Of a stretch of 64,000 nucleotides of DNA, positions 37,225 to 48,660 are shown piece by piece (position 1 is the stretch's first letter; every line of letters starts with the position of its first letter). Both the position numbers and the translations under genes were made by a program. This stretch comes from Gordionus sp. m RMFG-2023 (Eukaryota; Nematomorpha; Gordioida; Chordodea; Parachordodidae), in NCBI RefSeq assembly GCF_954871325.1, contig NC_088777.1, positions 20,561,366 through 20,625,365 of the forward strand, read 5' to 3'. The notes under the pieces were generated by a model. It worked only from the letters and a program-made list of their open reading frames with translations. It was not told the origin of the DNA and made no database searches.

Positions 37225-38034
37225 AATTTATAGGCGCCATATATGAAATGCTAAAGATTCTGATTCATATATTCAAGAAGTATAAATTTGGTTAATATAT
37301 TTTATTAATATTAATATATGTTATATTAGCAAAAAATTTTATAAAAAATTATAAATAAAGTAATAAATTGAATTTCTTTTATCGATAGGCAATTTCTATA
37401 ATTGAATGAAAGCCCCATTTATTGTTATTTTCACTTACAAGATAAATACTCCTTTAAATTATATCAAATAGTCTAAGAAAAACCATTAAAAACTGATTTA
37501 AATATAAATTTATGCAAAGACGCCCCCTTTCGGGAAAATATTTATACACTTTTATAAACATTTTTATCGATTTTGAGAATGAAGATGGCCTCGTCCCAGA
37601 CCAATTTTTTTTTATAAATATAAAGGAAGAGTTCAGTGTTGTCTACTAAATTTTTTTAAAAAATTGAAGGTCGTATAATTTCTAAAAAATCGTTTTTAGT
37701 CCTTATATATTTAATAAAATGGCCGGAAATTAAAAAAAATTTTTTTTTTTTATCTAAAAGTAAAATCTTTGTACGTAATTTTGATATTAAATTTGTTATT
37801 TACAATTAGATAGTTTTTAAGATATGCTTAATTGAATGAAGGCAGATAATGGTAAAAATACGTCATTTTTGCCACTTTGAACCCTAATATCTCCAAAAAT
37901 ATAAATGTTACGAGGCTAAAATTTTGGCTATTTCTTAACTACACTAACCTTTCTTTGCTTACTAAATTTTAAAAAAATCGAAGGGGGTCGGCCGAAAATC
38001 TCATTTTTTTGCTCATTTGACATGGAATGACCCC
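36251..38034 (+). mobile_element. DDE transposon of unassigned family, 5' truncated
   Basis: About 1.8 kb present in this MITE but absent from the copy at 14,468. The right terminus reads, on the minus strand, GGGGTCATTCCATGTCAAAT, followed by a block ending in GATTTTCGGCCGACCCCC. No matching left terminus is seen, so the left end is truncated. ATTGTA on the left and ATTATA on the right could be a target duplication with one mismatch, but this is weak. It holds the transposase at 36,239-37,224. Confidence 0.7.
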
Positions 38035-39620
38035 ATTATAACATATTTAAATGACATAAGTTATGGTATAGTTAAATTATAGATGCTATACTAATAAAAA
38101 GTATATTAAAAATTAAAACCATTGGTATCTTTGCAGAATACAAAATTAGATATGATATCGGATCGGTAATCGGCCGATATCAATTTAATATTGGAAATAT
38201 TAGATCGGATTGGCCTCCAAAAAGTGGTATCGGTACACCCCTTATTTGATTTGATGCTATTTCTTAGCATACAGGTGCTACTTTTTTGAGGGACTGGTTC
38301 AACAAATATTACGGGTGCTGCAAATGATGAAAGCATAATTTATTCTTCAGGACTATTTATAACAATGTTTTCACACACCATGCAAAAAGATCCTGAATTA
38401 AATAAAATAAAATTTATACCCAAAGCGCCCAATATACATCACCCCAGATTTAAAAAGAAGTAATATCTATTATGGCAGATATGGTGTTTGAATATATTTC
38501 AGATAAATATAATAAAAGTGAGATGCTTTTTTTGTCTTAAGCTGATGAGATAAAAGATGCATCAGGTTGTAAAAACCTGACCATAATTATTGGCTATATT
38601 TTTTCTGGAGAAATCCAAGAAAATTTAGTAGGAATTATAGATTTACAGTGTCTTTCTGCTGAAAGCATTACTAATTGCATTTTAAAGTAACTTAATGAGT
38701 TAATTATTAATTCAACGAATACATTAAGCCAGGCATATGAAGGTACAAACGTTATGTCTGGCCGAAAGTCAAACCCTACTTCAAAAAAAATTAATAAAAA
38801 AGTTTCTTTTATACATAGCTACAACCACAGGTTGCATCTTGTGGTTCAAAATTGGTATAATAATATTGTTATTATTTCTAATTTTTTTAATTTATCCAAT
38901 GTATTGAATAATTTTTTCAGACGTTTTAACGTATCCTGTAAATATACAGGTCATACTCTTAAGAGACTTTTAGACCAGAGGTGGATTAATTTGGAAACAT
39001 CTCGCATCATTTATGAGAATTTTGAGGCTATTGGTGAGGTATTATTTTACTTTTCTAATAGAACTCTTAATTCAGAGGTTTCCACTCATGATTCAGTCGA
39101 AGCTTCTAGGCTTTTATCTCAATGCGTTAATATAAATTACGTTATATTAGCCATTATGATTTATGAGGTATTAATAAAAATAGATCCACTAAATAAGTAT
39201 CTACAGTCAGTAGGTACTGATCTAGTCTAGTGGATGCTAAAAATTGTAGATTCCGCAATCAATATATTAAAAAATAAAAGAAGTGATAATTCTTTTGATT
39301 TGATTAGAATTAAAGCTGAAAAATTTTTAGCAAAATTTAATCTTACTCCCCAGAAATCATCAAAGATACGTAAAACACCTATAGTCGAGACCAAATTACA
39401 ATTTGACTGTGAAAAATACTCCAATTGTTCTTTAAAAAGTATTGTGAAATTTGATTACTTTGTTGATGTTTTTTTTACATAGATTTACACAAGATGATTA
39501 TAATCTTTTATCATGTTTTAATATATTGCCTCTCTTTGACCCTGATTAATCAGATAAAATAGTCCCATTAGAATCATTAGTAAATTTAAATATGGAAATG
39601 TTATATCATGAAATGAAAAT

Positions 39621-39850
39621 CGCCGGGGTGGCCTAATGGGTAAGATGTACGATTGGAAACACGAGTATGAACAAAGACGCAGGTTCAATCCTGGTAAGGA
39701 ACAAAAACTTTCAAAGTTTTTCTTCGATGACTGATGTGTAAAGACATATGGTATGATGAATTTCGGAGCTTAGAGATGACACCCCGGTCACCGACAGGCC
39801 TGGACAGCCGGGTGCTAAGGATACCTGTCCAATAAACAAAATGACAGAAA
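39621..39850 (+). other. tRNA-derived head and 5' UTR of the LINE
   Basis: CGCCGGGGTGGCCTAATGGG, then AGGTTCAATCCTGGTAAGG, give internal RNA polymerase III A- and B-box-like sequences. Following sequence includes ACCCCGGTCACCGACAGGC and CAGCCGGGTGCTA. The same head in the same order, including the last two motifs, lies on the minus strand at 47,640-47,878. A complete tRNA cloverleaf is not formed. Confidence 0.75.
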
Positions 39851-39929
39851 TAAATGGAAATATGAATATGAAAGCTAGGGCATCCCTCCATGCGACGCGC
39901 AGGGTGTAGACCTCCATCCTGTGAAAAGT

Positions 39930-42700
39930 AAAGTAAAGGTCAAAGCAAAGAAGACAAGACTGGCAAGTTTGAATATTGGGACGCTTAAAGGTAAGACGAG
40001 AGAATTGGCATCAATGTTGAACAAGAGAAAAGTTGATATAGCGTGCATACAAGAGACGAAATGGAAAGGACAGAATCTTTGATGATTGGAGATGGGTATA
40101 AATTGTACTATAATGGACTTGTTAGCAATAGGAACGGTGTCGGCATCATCCTCAGTCAAGATCTAACCTCCTCAGTTGTAGAAGTCAACAGGATCTCTGA
40201 TAGACTAATGAAGATAAAACTCTGCATTGGTCAATCAATACTACACATCCTTTCAGTATATGCTCCTCAAACGGGTTGCAAGGAAGAGGAGAAAGATGAT
40301 TTTAGAGCTATCCTTGATGAAGCTGTAATGGAAATCCCTAAGGATGACCTAGTCATAATTGGTGGTGACTTAAATGTGCATGTGGGGAAAGCAAGATAGC
40401 TAGAAAAGGCATCATGGTGGTTTTGGATATGGAGAAAGAAATGATGAAGGAAGGAGAGCCCGTATGAAATTTGCGCAAGCCTTCGACCTTGCCTTAACCA
40501 ACACCTACTATAGGAAAAAAGACAGTCAACATATGAAAGTGGTACTAGGAAAACACAGATAGATTACATGCTAATCTCTCGCAGAAGATTAAAAGATGTA
40601 ATAGACTGCAAAGTCATCCCAGGAGAAGATATCGCCGCGCAACACAAGCTACTAATCATCGATTTAATCTCAAATAAATCCACTATGCATCAAATGGGGC
40701 AAATTAAAAACAATGACAGATGCCTTTGCAATCAATGCAAACATTGAAACAATAAATTGCTCACAAGTCAGTGAAAAAATCTGGACAGACCTTTCATCCA
40801 GATTAATAGACACTGCAAAATCGACGCTAGGCTTGACAAGAGGAGGCAACAAATCACACAAAGAACTATGGTGGTGGAATCAAGAGGTACAAACCACTAT
40901 ACAGGAGAAAAAAGCCCTTTATAAAATATGGTATAAATCCAAAAATGCAGATGACAAGTCAAGATACAAAAAATCCAAGAGATTAGCTACAAAGGCGGTG
41001 GCTAGGGCCAAATCATGGCATATGACATGTACGAAGATTTACCATACCAAATAAGGGCAAAATAAAATATACAGATTAGCCAAACAGCGAGAAAAGAACT
41101 CTAGGGATATAAACGGAGCTCCGAAAGTAATCAAAAATATAGATGGGAAATTGATAATAAAGGAAAAAGAAATAATGAATAGATGGAAAGAATATTTTCA
41201 GGAGCTTCTCAACTTTAATCCCCACATACTACATCTAGACGAACACTCCCCATGTCAAAACCTTGTACTACTTAAAACAGAACAAGAAATAATCACATGC
41301 CTCAAGCATATGAAAAACAACAAAGCTAGGGGTCCAGACGATATTCCAATAGAAAGCCTTAAAGCACTAGGAGATGATGGAATACATCTCCTCACAAATC
41401 TGTACATTAAATACTTGGAAATGAAGAGGTTCCCCAAAAATGGAGGCAGAGCTATCTAGTTCCTATCTTCAAAAATAAAGGGGATCCACACAATTGTCAA
41501 AATTACAGGGGCATAAAACTAATGTCACACTGTCTAAAACTATACGAAAAAATAATAGAAAAAAGATTAAGAGATATAATCGAAATAGGAGAGACACAGT
41601 TTGGCTTTATGCCTGGAAGATCAACAACCGATGCTATCCATGCAATTAGGCAAATGAGTGAAAAATACAGGGAAAAGAACAAAAAGCTACACATGGTCTT
41701 TCTCGATCTAGAAAAGGCCTTCGATAGAATCCCAAGAAAACTTATCTGGTGGACGCTACGCCACAAAAAAGTTCCCGAAAAATATATAAGAATAATACAG
41801 GATATGTATATGGGACATACAACAATGTGGTCCGTAGCACAACAGGTACTTCAGCAGGCTTCACAATAGCCGAAGGAGTTCATCAAGGGCACAGTCTATA
41901 CCTCAAACAGTCCCGTGGAATATGATATTTACAGATGATATTGTGATACTTGCCGAATCCAAGGATGAAATGAAAGAAAGGTTAGTGAGTTGGATAAATA
42001 TCCTATAAACGCACGGATTAAAAGTAAATAGAGAAAAGACGGAGTATATGGTGATAGGAGGAGATGAAACAGAGAGTATTGATATAAATGAATGGCAGAT
42101 ATCCGCAATTGAAAGCTGCAAATATTTGGGCTCCACTATACAAACAAACGGCACAATAGAAAAAGAGATAAAGAGTAAGATTAATCAAGGGTGGTTAAAG
42201 TGGAGATCTTTATCTGGAGTGCTATTTGACAAAAGAATCCCACACAAATTAAAGGGAAAAATTTACAGTTCCATAGTACAACCAACTATTCTATATAGTT
42301 CGGAAACATGGCCAACCAAAGAATCAGACGAGAGAAGTCTACAAACTATGGAGATGAGAATGCTGAGGATGATTGCTGGGGTAACAAGAAAGGATAAGGT
42401 GCACAGTACAAGAATACTAAATAGTTTAAAGGTAGTGCCCATTAAGACTAAGTTATGGTAAACAGACTTAGGTGGTATGGGCACACAATGAGAAGACCTA
42501 TGAACTACATTAGGAAATAAAGTTGAAAGTTTGGAAGTGATGGGCAAACGTAAAAGAGGAAGGCCAAAACTTCAATGGGGCCATAAAGTTAGAGCCAATA
42601 TAAAGAAGTATAAAATAGATAAAAGAGATTGTATGAATAACATAAAGTGGAGAGAGATGTTAAAGGAGCTTACCACCAGAAAAGGTGAAAGCTAAAGAGA
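39930..42700 (+). pseudogene. RTE endonuclease-reverse transcriptase, decayed
   Basis: Endonuclease (AP-type): TRLASLNIGTLKGKTRELAS, IQETKW near 40,055, LSVYAPQTG and IGGDLNVHVG (40,250-40,385). Linker: WWWNQEVQ. Reverse transcriptase: NNKARGPDDIPIE (41,310-41,350), [20 protein letters not shown] (41,590-41,660), [14 protein letters not shown] with catalytic Asp (41,698-41,740), EGVHQGHSL, and FTDDIVILAES (41,930-41,965) in place of the usual FADD. A deletion lies between GHSL and FTDD. The C-terminal domain SETWPTKESD and RMIAGVTRKDKV follows. Several stops and frameshifts: not functional. Confidence 0.88.
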
Positions 42701-43109
42701 AAAAAAAATATCATGAAATGAAAATAAAGGATTATTAGCTACAGAAGTTAAAGAAACACATAATTTTTAAAATATAAATATTATGTATAAAAAAAATATC
42801 ATCATGCATAAAGAATTATAAATGCTCCTCAGCAGCCATCATCATTGGGGTATCAATGGCTTCTTGTGAGGCCTCGTTCTATCGAGCACTAGAGAGTCGA
42901 GGAAAGATCAACGTAATTAGTATTTATGTTAAAATTTAAAAATCATCGATATTATAGTACTATTTTGTATATTCAGATTATAGTATTATTTTTATTCATA
43001 TTAAATTAATAAATTTTAAATAAAAATTTCAATGAATGAAAATATTGCCACCCTCTCCCCCAAGTAAGCAGCTGGCCCCCCTAACTAAAAATTCCTGGCT
43101 ACGGCCTTG

Positions 43110-43848
43110 AGCCTATATTGAAAAAAAAAATTCGTGTGCCTAAATGATAGTTGTTAAAATCGCGCTACAGGGAGTTTTTTTAATAACAGTAGCTAATAGT
43201 GTGCTATTCAGAAGATGAATGTTAGCAAAAATAGGTCATTTTGAAAATTTTTGCCCCCACCCCCGAGATTGTATATGACGGCTCTGGCGATGCTTTACGA
43301 AAATATCAATGGTGGCTTCCTTTTTAGAGAGTGGCTATATGCCACGTTACTTCGCTACTTTAAAATTTTTTATAATAAATATCATAGGCGTATCCAGGAT
43401 TTAGCTGGAGGGGGGGGCATTATTAAGTGGGCTTTTTCCTTAAATTTTATTGGAGATCTTTAGGCCCACTTATTGTAGACCAGCTATATTAAATTTTTAT
43501 AAAAACAATTTTGGGTTTATCATTTTTTTAAAAATTTTTTGAATTATAGTCGTAATTTTTAAATGTTATTAACTTTTACTAATTTTTCTTACAAATTCTT
43601 CTTTAATATATTGTATACATTTGTGATGGTGGGAGGGGGGGGGGGGTAGAGAAATTTTTTAACTTAAAATGATATTTAACCAGGGCTAGTCGGCGCAAGT
43701 GGTTTCTCGGTTTAGGGGATTTTATTTAAAAACCAGATATGTTTTGAAATTCAAATTTAATTATGGGGCCATGTAATATATAACTTTGCAGTAGTGTTAT
43801 TTGTAGAAAACTGAGCCAAGTTTTAGGTCTAAAAAATCGACCCAAAAC
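43110..43848. other. No gene; degenerate hAT-like ends
   Basis: A G-tract near 43,410 follows AGGCGTATCCAGGATTTAGC; together with the TTTTCCTTAAATTTTATTGGAG block it resembles 14,300-14,400. A second G-run lies at 43,628-43,647. No open frame with recognisable similarity. Confidence 0.4.
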
Positions 43849-46800
43849 TGACTCGAGTCGTGAACACGAATCTTCAACTTGAATCGACTAGTGGACGAGT
43901 ATTTCAAATTAGTTATTAATTAACAAAATATTTATTTTTACTTTAGACTTCTAACTTAAATCGTGAATACGAGTTATATACTTGATTCGACCAAAGAATG
44001 AGTAGTTCCTATGAACTCGAGTAGTCAACTTGAGTCGACTATAGGACGAGTAGAATATTAGGAATGGGGAAGATCGAAGCAAAATTGAATTTAGTCTAGG
44101 AATTGTAATATATTTTTGGAATAATTAAGGCTTTTATCAAAATTGTGAATAAACATCAGAATAATTTAATATACCCATACATTTTACCCCAACAAGATAT
44201 TTATTATAAAAATAGAGGGGGGGGGAGGGTTTGTTACTACTCAAAACCTATCCTTACTGTGATGTATTATTTAATTGCCGGCTTTTTTTGAATGAATGAG
44301 CTCTAGGATGCTCATACAAACATTTAATTTATTTTTGACTATTTTTTTACCGGGTTAATTTTTATACCACAAATTTTTATTAGCTGGCTCACTATTTTAC
44401 AAAAAAAATTTATATTTGATTACTTAACAGCTTTTTAAAAAGTCATAATATGCCCTTTTTCAAAAACTTAGTGTCCCTCTTTAATCCAAATAAGCAGGAT
44501 AAAAGCCGTGGTGGATTTGGAGGACATTATGACGCTAATAAATTCATTTTAATTTTTTTTTAAACGCTCCTTTTTTAAACAAAAAGCATTCTTCTACTAA
44601 AACGCACAATTATATAGAAAGCGAGCATTGATGTGATTCTGTTTCAGATATATCTATTACGATTTTTACCACTCCCTCTTTTGTATGTAAGTCTAACAAT
44701 TTTTTTAAAAAAGAGATTTTTCTTAGAGGAAGAAAATCATCTGATTTATATTTTATTTCTATAGACTTTGTCCTAAATATATAAAAAACTAATAAACGTG
44801 AGTTTTGAGATATACGAAACATGTCCTGAATCTTCTATTAAATTTTCGAAGATGATGTCAAATTGTTATTTATAACATTTCTTCAAGAGCCAGCCAAGAA
44901 ATCTGTTCTGCCTTAGAGGGTGAGCCAAAAAATTGGCTCAGCCTTAGAGTGCGAGCTGAAGAAACTGGCTCAGTCTTGTAGCTCAAACCAAAAAAATCTG
45001 ATTAAGCTTTGAATGCAAGCAATTAAATCTATTAGTTAATCGGTTTGGTTTTTATTTTAAAAATTAATATAAGTGTTTAAATTTTAAAATGATAAAAAAA
45101 AACATATTAAAAAAATATGTTTCCGTTGATATCTTCAAATTAGAGGATGTAAGTTTTCATTGAAAATTACATATTACAGTGAAATGAATGGTAAAAAAAA
45201 GATTTTATTTTAATTTAAAAAGAAAAATAACAAATTAATTTTTTTTTAATTAGGATGTTATTTATAAAGAATATACAAAATTGTGAAATAATATGTAATC
45301 AAACGGTAAGATTATTATAGTTTGTGAGCCAAAATTAGATTGGTTATCTTTTATTTATCTATCATATGATTGGTTACTTTTATTTATTTATAATTGTTTT
45401 AAATGAATTTTTTAAATTTTAATATTTTTTTAAAATGACTTTTTTAATAGTAAGATAAATGTTTAAAATATTTATTTGAAAATAACATTTTTTTGTGGAC
45501 CAGGTTAATATAAGCATAAATACCCAGTCCATAGAGCGTCTTTGGCGATACCTTAAAATAAAATATGTTAAAACTGGTAAGTCCTAGTTCATGAAAAATT
45601 TATTATAAATAGATAGAATATATAATTTTTTATACATTTTTATATTTTAAATTTAAAAAAATAACTATTTTAAAGAGTAGTATTTAATTGTATAAGAAAA
45701 TATGTAGCTAGAAAAAAAGCTTATAAGTATTGATATAAGTGGCCATTGAGAAAGAATCATTAGTTAAAAAATATTATAATTCATAAAAGTATGCAATCTA
45801 TGTAAGAAAAACAATTAGAAAAAGTATCTAGATTTTTTACCCAATTTACTTTTCCCTTTATTTAAATTTTATCCTATCCTATCCATCTCATTTTCATTTA
45901 TCTTTTTACAAAAAATGGCTAAATAATTTTCTATAATAAAAATATCATTCAACAAAAAAATATTTAAAAAAAAATTAAATTTATAAAATTCAATCAATTA
46001 TATGACAGATAAATAAATAAAAGATAACCAATGGTAATTATGGCTCACAAGCCATAATCATACCATAATTTATTTTCCCAGATTAAATTTAATTTTTTTA
46101 AAAAATATATATTTCTAAACAAGACCCACCAATTTTTTTTATTATTGACCCACCTAGAAAATTAATAACTTAAAGATGAATAAATGCAAAAAATCTTAAT
46201 AACTTCCTTTTTACTCCTGTAGTCACTTACAAACTGCTATTTTTTGCCATTAACCTATAAGTTAAAAATATTGACAGTCAAGTTTGGCATTTTACCAACA
46301 AAGCCAAAGAATTTTGATATATTTATCAAAAAATTTAATTGAAAACCTTTAAATATAATTATATCTAGATAAGTACACTTAGAATAAAAATTATGATTAC
46401 AATCAAAATATAATTTACCTTTTTTGATACCCATATCAATATTTTGCACTGAGCCCCTGGTTCATGCTCAAAGCCAGCCTGAGCACCAAATTGGGTCAAA
46501 ATTTTAAGACTAAGCAAATTAACAATACAATACCCATCCTTATTTTTCAATAGTCAAATATAATAATTATTTATTAAGTTCCAATTCTGAGTGATAATAC
46601 ACAGATTTAGAGTTCAAGGCTTTGACAATTTTTTTCAAGTGTTTCAAAGTTAAGCCAATTTTTTTAGCTTGGAAAAATATAAAAAACAATAACTAATTTG
46701 AAATACTCATCTTCTAGTCTACTCAGGTTTATGACTTGAGTTCAAAAGAATTATTTGTCCTTTAGTCTAGTCAAGTTTATGACTCGAGTTCATAAGAACT

Positions 46801-46858
46801 ACTCATTCTTGAGTCGAATAAAGTATATAACTCGTATTCACGACTCAAGCTGTAAGTC
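43849..46858. mobile_element. Element with long GACTCGAG-rich inverted terminal regions
   Basis: About 200 bp at 43,849-44,055 (ACTCGAGTCGTGAACACGAA, then GAATGAGTAGTTCCTATGAA) matches the reverse complement of 46,690-46,858, including the ATACGAGTTATATACTT stretch. Between them lie GGCTCAGCCTTAGAGTG-type short tandem repeats (44,880-45,010) and a MITE. No transposase was recognised. It is probably a non-autonomous DNA transposon, superfamily unknown. Confidence 0.55.
45305..46066. mobile_element. MITE, about 760 bp, with terminal repeats of about 70 bp
   Basis: Left GGTAAGATTATTATAGTTTG then TGAGCCA...TTGGTTATCTTTTATTTAT pairs with the reverse complement of the right end, GGTATGATTATGGCTTGTGA then GCCATAATTACC...TTGGTTATCTTTTATTTAT. 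The interior is AT-rich and non-coding. Target duplication not clear. Confidence 0.72.
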
Positions 46859-47071
46859 AGCAACCCTTCAACAAAAAAAAGAAAAAAGGGTCAGGTTCGG
46901 GTATAGGAATAAAATTTGAAAAGGATCCAGGTTGGGAACATAAAATAATGACTCAAAATAAGATTTTTTTTTCATTCATTTATTATTGTACTTCAATATA
47001 TAAATATTCACAATTTACAAATGAAAAATTTAAAAACGAAATAATTTATATTTTAAATGGCACAATCATAA

Positions 47072-47878
47072 TTTTTTTTCTTCTTCTTTTTAGCTTTCAC
47101 CTTTTCTGATGGTAAGCTACTTCACTTATCTATTATATTATTAATCATGCTATCTATTTTTATCTTTGTATTTCTGATCGAATTCATTTGTATTGATCAC
47201 CGGTGTATCATTTTCGAGGCCATTGATCTCCCACCGGTGTATCAAATCAGTATCGACAAGATATCCTACCTGAGTATTCCCAACATGGAGTTATCAAATT
47301 GACAGATATCCCAATCCTGATCTCCCAATATATTTGTATTTCTGATCTATTTCATTTGTATCAATCACTGTTGTATCACGAGGCCAAAGTATCTTGATCT
47401 CCCCCACCAGTGCATCAAATCAATATCGACCAGATATCTCATCTAAGTATTCCTCATACTGAATTATCACATCGACAGATATCCCAATCCTGATCTCTCC
47501 CACTGGTATCAATACCGATGGATCTCCCACCAGAGTATCATTATCAAGTCCATTGTAACTTGGTAGACATTGAGCTTGAATGGCCCCCAAGGTCACCATC
47601 ATCCCATCATCCTAGCGCTGGCCAAGAAAACGTTATCATCTGACCCACAAATTCAGCTGGCCATCTTTTTTGGTTTATTGGACAAGTATCCTAGCACCCG
47701 GCTGTCCAAGCCTGTCGGTGACCAGGGTGGCATTTCTCAGCTCAGAAATTTATCATATCATATGTCTAAAGCCATACACCATCAAAGAAAAACCCGAAAA
47801 TTTTTAGCTCCTTACCAGGATTGAACCTGGGACCTTCGGTTTACAAGCCTTCATCATACACCACTGCACCACCCCGAT
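47072..47878 (-). mobile_element. SINE-like element with LINE-derived head and tail
   Basis: Read on the minus strand it starts CGGGGTGGTGCAGTGG (A-box-like), then CCCAGGTTCAATCCTGGTAA (B box). It continues collinearly with the 5' 230 bp of the LINE at 39,621 up to GTCCAATAAAC. It ends AAAAGGTGAAAGCTAAAAAG plus an A-rich tail, matching the LINE's last roughly 45 bp. The middle is unrelated to the LINE and contains a tandem pair. ATTAT on both sides may be a short target duplication. It inserted into the C-terminal part of a hAT transposase. Confidence 0.82.
47167..47503. repeat. Two tandem copies, unit about 167 bp, inside the SINE
   Basis: Copies begin TTTGTATTTCTGATC (47,167 and 47,335) and end in ACAGATATCCCAATCCTGAT then CTC. 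They diverge by perhaps 15-20 per cent. GATCTCCCACC and ACCGGTGTATCA motifs recur within them. Confidence 0.75.
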
Positions 47879-47884
47879 ATAATA

Positions 47885-48660
47885 TCTTCTAAAATATCAT
47901 CCTTGAGATTTCCATGTAAAGTAAACAATATATTTCAAAGATGAAAATTCACGTTCTACCCTTACCTAAAATATAGTTATCTTTATAAAATTATTGTACT
48001 TGTGTAGCCGGTACAGCCATGAAGTTTCTAGATAAGATATAATATTCTGGATATATTGAAGAATTTTCTTCCCAATATTTTTAAAATATTTATATCCTTA
48101 TTTATTTTCTTAACTTCTGAGAACTTTACTATTAAAGATGCAATAGGCATTTTTTAATCCTCCTTTCTATCTGATGATAATTTGATTTTTTTTCCTAATT
48201 TCAAGATCAACAATGTTGCTATCATTATCATTATTATCACTACAACCAGTAGGTATTGTTGTAGCCTCCAATATATTGTAAATAATGGAGTTTTGCGTAT
48301 GCCATAAATCCTTAAGATGGTCTTTAGCCATTTGTTTTTGCTCAATACTCAATAAAACTTAATATCGAGGGTCTAAATATAAAGAAGCGTATACAACACA
48401 ATTTTGTAAATATTTTTGCTCTCGAATTTTCATGTTTTCTAATATTTTGTATAAAAAGACTGTAAATCTTTCTAGATATAATCGGCATCTAACCCATATG
48501 CCATAAAAATCAAATAAACATAATTGTTTTGATTGTAATCTTAATATTGTTATTTTTAAAGGAACTAATACACTAGTAAGGTCCTTTATTTGGCACCAAA
48601 CATCTTCCGATAAAATGACTTCACATCCTATAATAAAATCATTACAGAAATCTTTCAAAC
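47885..48660 (-). pseudogene. hAT transposase C-terminal half
   Basis: Minus-strand reading: EDVWCQIKDLTSVLVPLKIT, LFDFYGIWVRC, MKIREQKYLQNC, YASLYLDPRY, then in another frame LSIEQKQMAKDHLKDLW, and after stops FMAVPATQV and RVEREFSSLKYIV, the classical hAT dimerisation motif. The SINE cuts it right after the codons for DDILEDIL. Several frameshifts; dead. Confidence 0.82.

Larger units (their letters stand above)
35696..38242. mobile_element. hAT-like MITE containing a nested DDE transposon
   Basis: Ends AGGATGTACCAATA and, on the minus strand, AGGGGTGTACCGATA, flanked by AATTTGAT (35,688-35,695) and TATTTGAT (38,243-38,250). The arms match the 745-bp copy at 14,468-15,212 almost collinearly. 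The paralogous hAT fragment at 18,7xx reads straight across this site without the insertion. The MITE arms themselves have no coding sequence. Confidence 0.88.
39621..42707 (+). mobile_element. RTE-type LINE with tRNA-like 5' head, complete at both ends
   Basis: Flanked by identical 18-bp copies of atatcatgaaatgaaaat (39,603-39,620 and 42,708-42,725). Length 3,087 bp, normal for RTE. The first roughly 75 bp are tRNA-like (GGCCTAATGGG as A box, GGTTCAATCC as B box). Next comes a non-coding stretch ending near GTCCAATAAAC, then endonuclease and reverse transcriptase, and a 3' end GGTGAAAGCTAAAGAG plus A-run. It inserted into the TTF-type hAT. Confidence 0.9.
35127..42890 (+). pseudogene. TTF/ZMYM1-like hAT transposase, split by MITE and LINE
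   Basis: The protein begins near 35,127 (MSSNITTSTNYIPETDPA). It continues PKQIKLNNYVKKYI and a TTF-finger-like part with CRKYLC and FRNWKNAL (35,340-35,600). After the MITE come [37 protein letters not shown] and SQAYEGTNVMSG. From 38,754 there is a long open stretch with FIHSYNHRLHLVVQNWYNN and LLDQRWINLETSR, the hAT TRW region. After the LINE, 42,830-42,905 reads GVSMASCEASF, the hAT dimerisation motif. Stops and frameshifts occur throughout, so it is inactive. Start by homology to related copies; the family name rests on domain recognition. Confidence 0.8.
34762..43109 (+). mobile_element. TTF-type hAT element carrying two nested insertions
   Basis: Termini CAGGGCCGTAACCACG (34,762) and, on the minus strand, CAAGGCCGTAGCCAGG (43,109). 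They are flanked by AGTCTATA (34,754-34,761) and AGCCTATA (43,110-43,117), an 8-bp hAT target duplication with one mismatch. Removing the MITE at 35,696-38,242 and the LINE at 39,621-42,707, each with its own target duplication, leaves about 2.7 kb, a normal size for an autonomous hAT. The second copy of this family is at 18,175-25,476. Confidence 0.88.

Noticed and set aside
47570-47824. Plus-strand 84-codon open frame
   Set aside because: It is antisense to the SINE; the matching LINE 5' region is non-coding.
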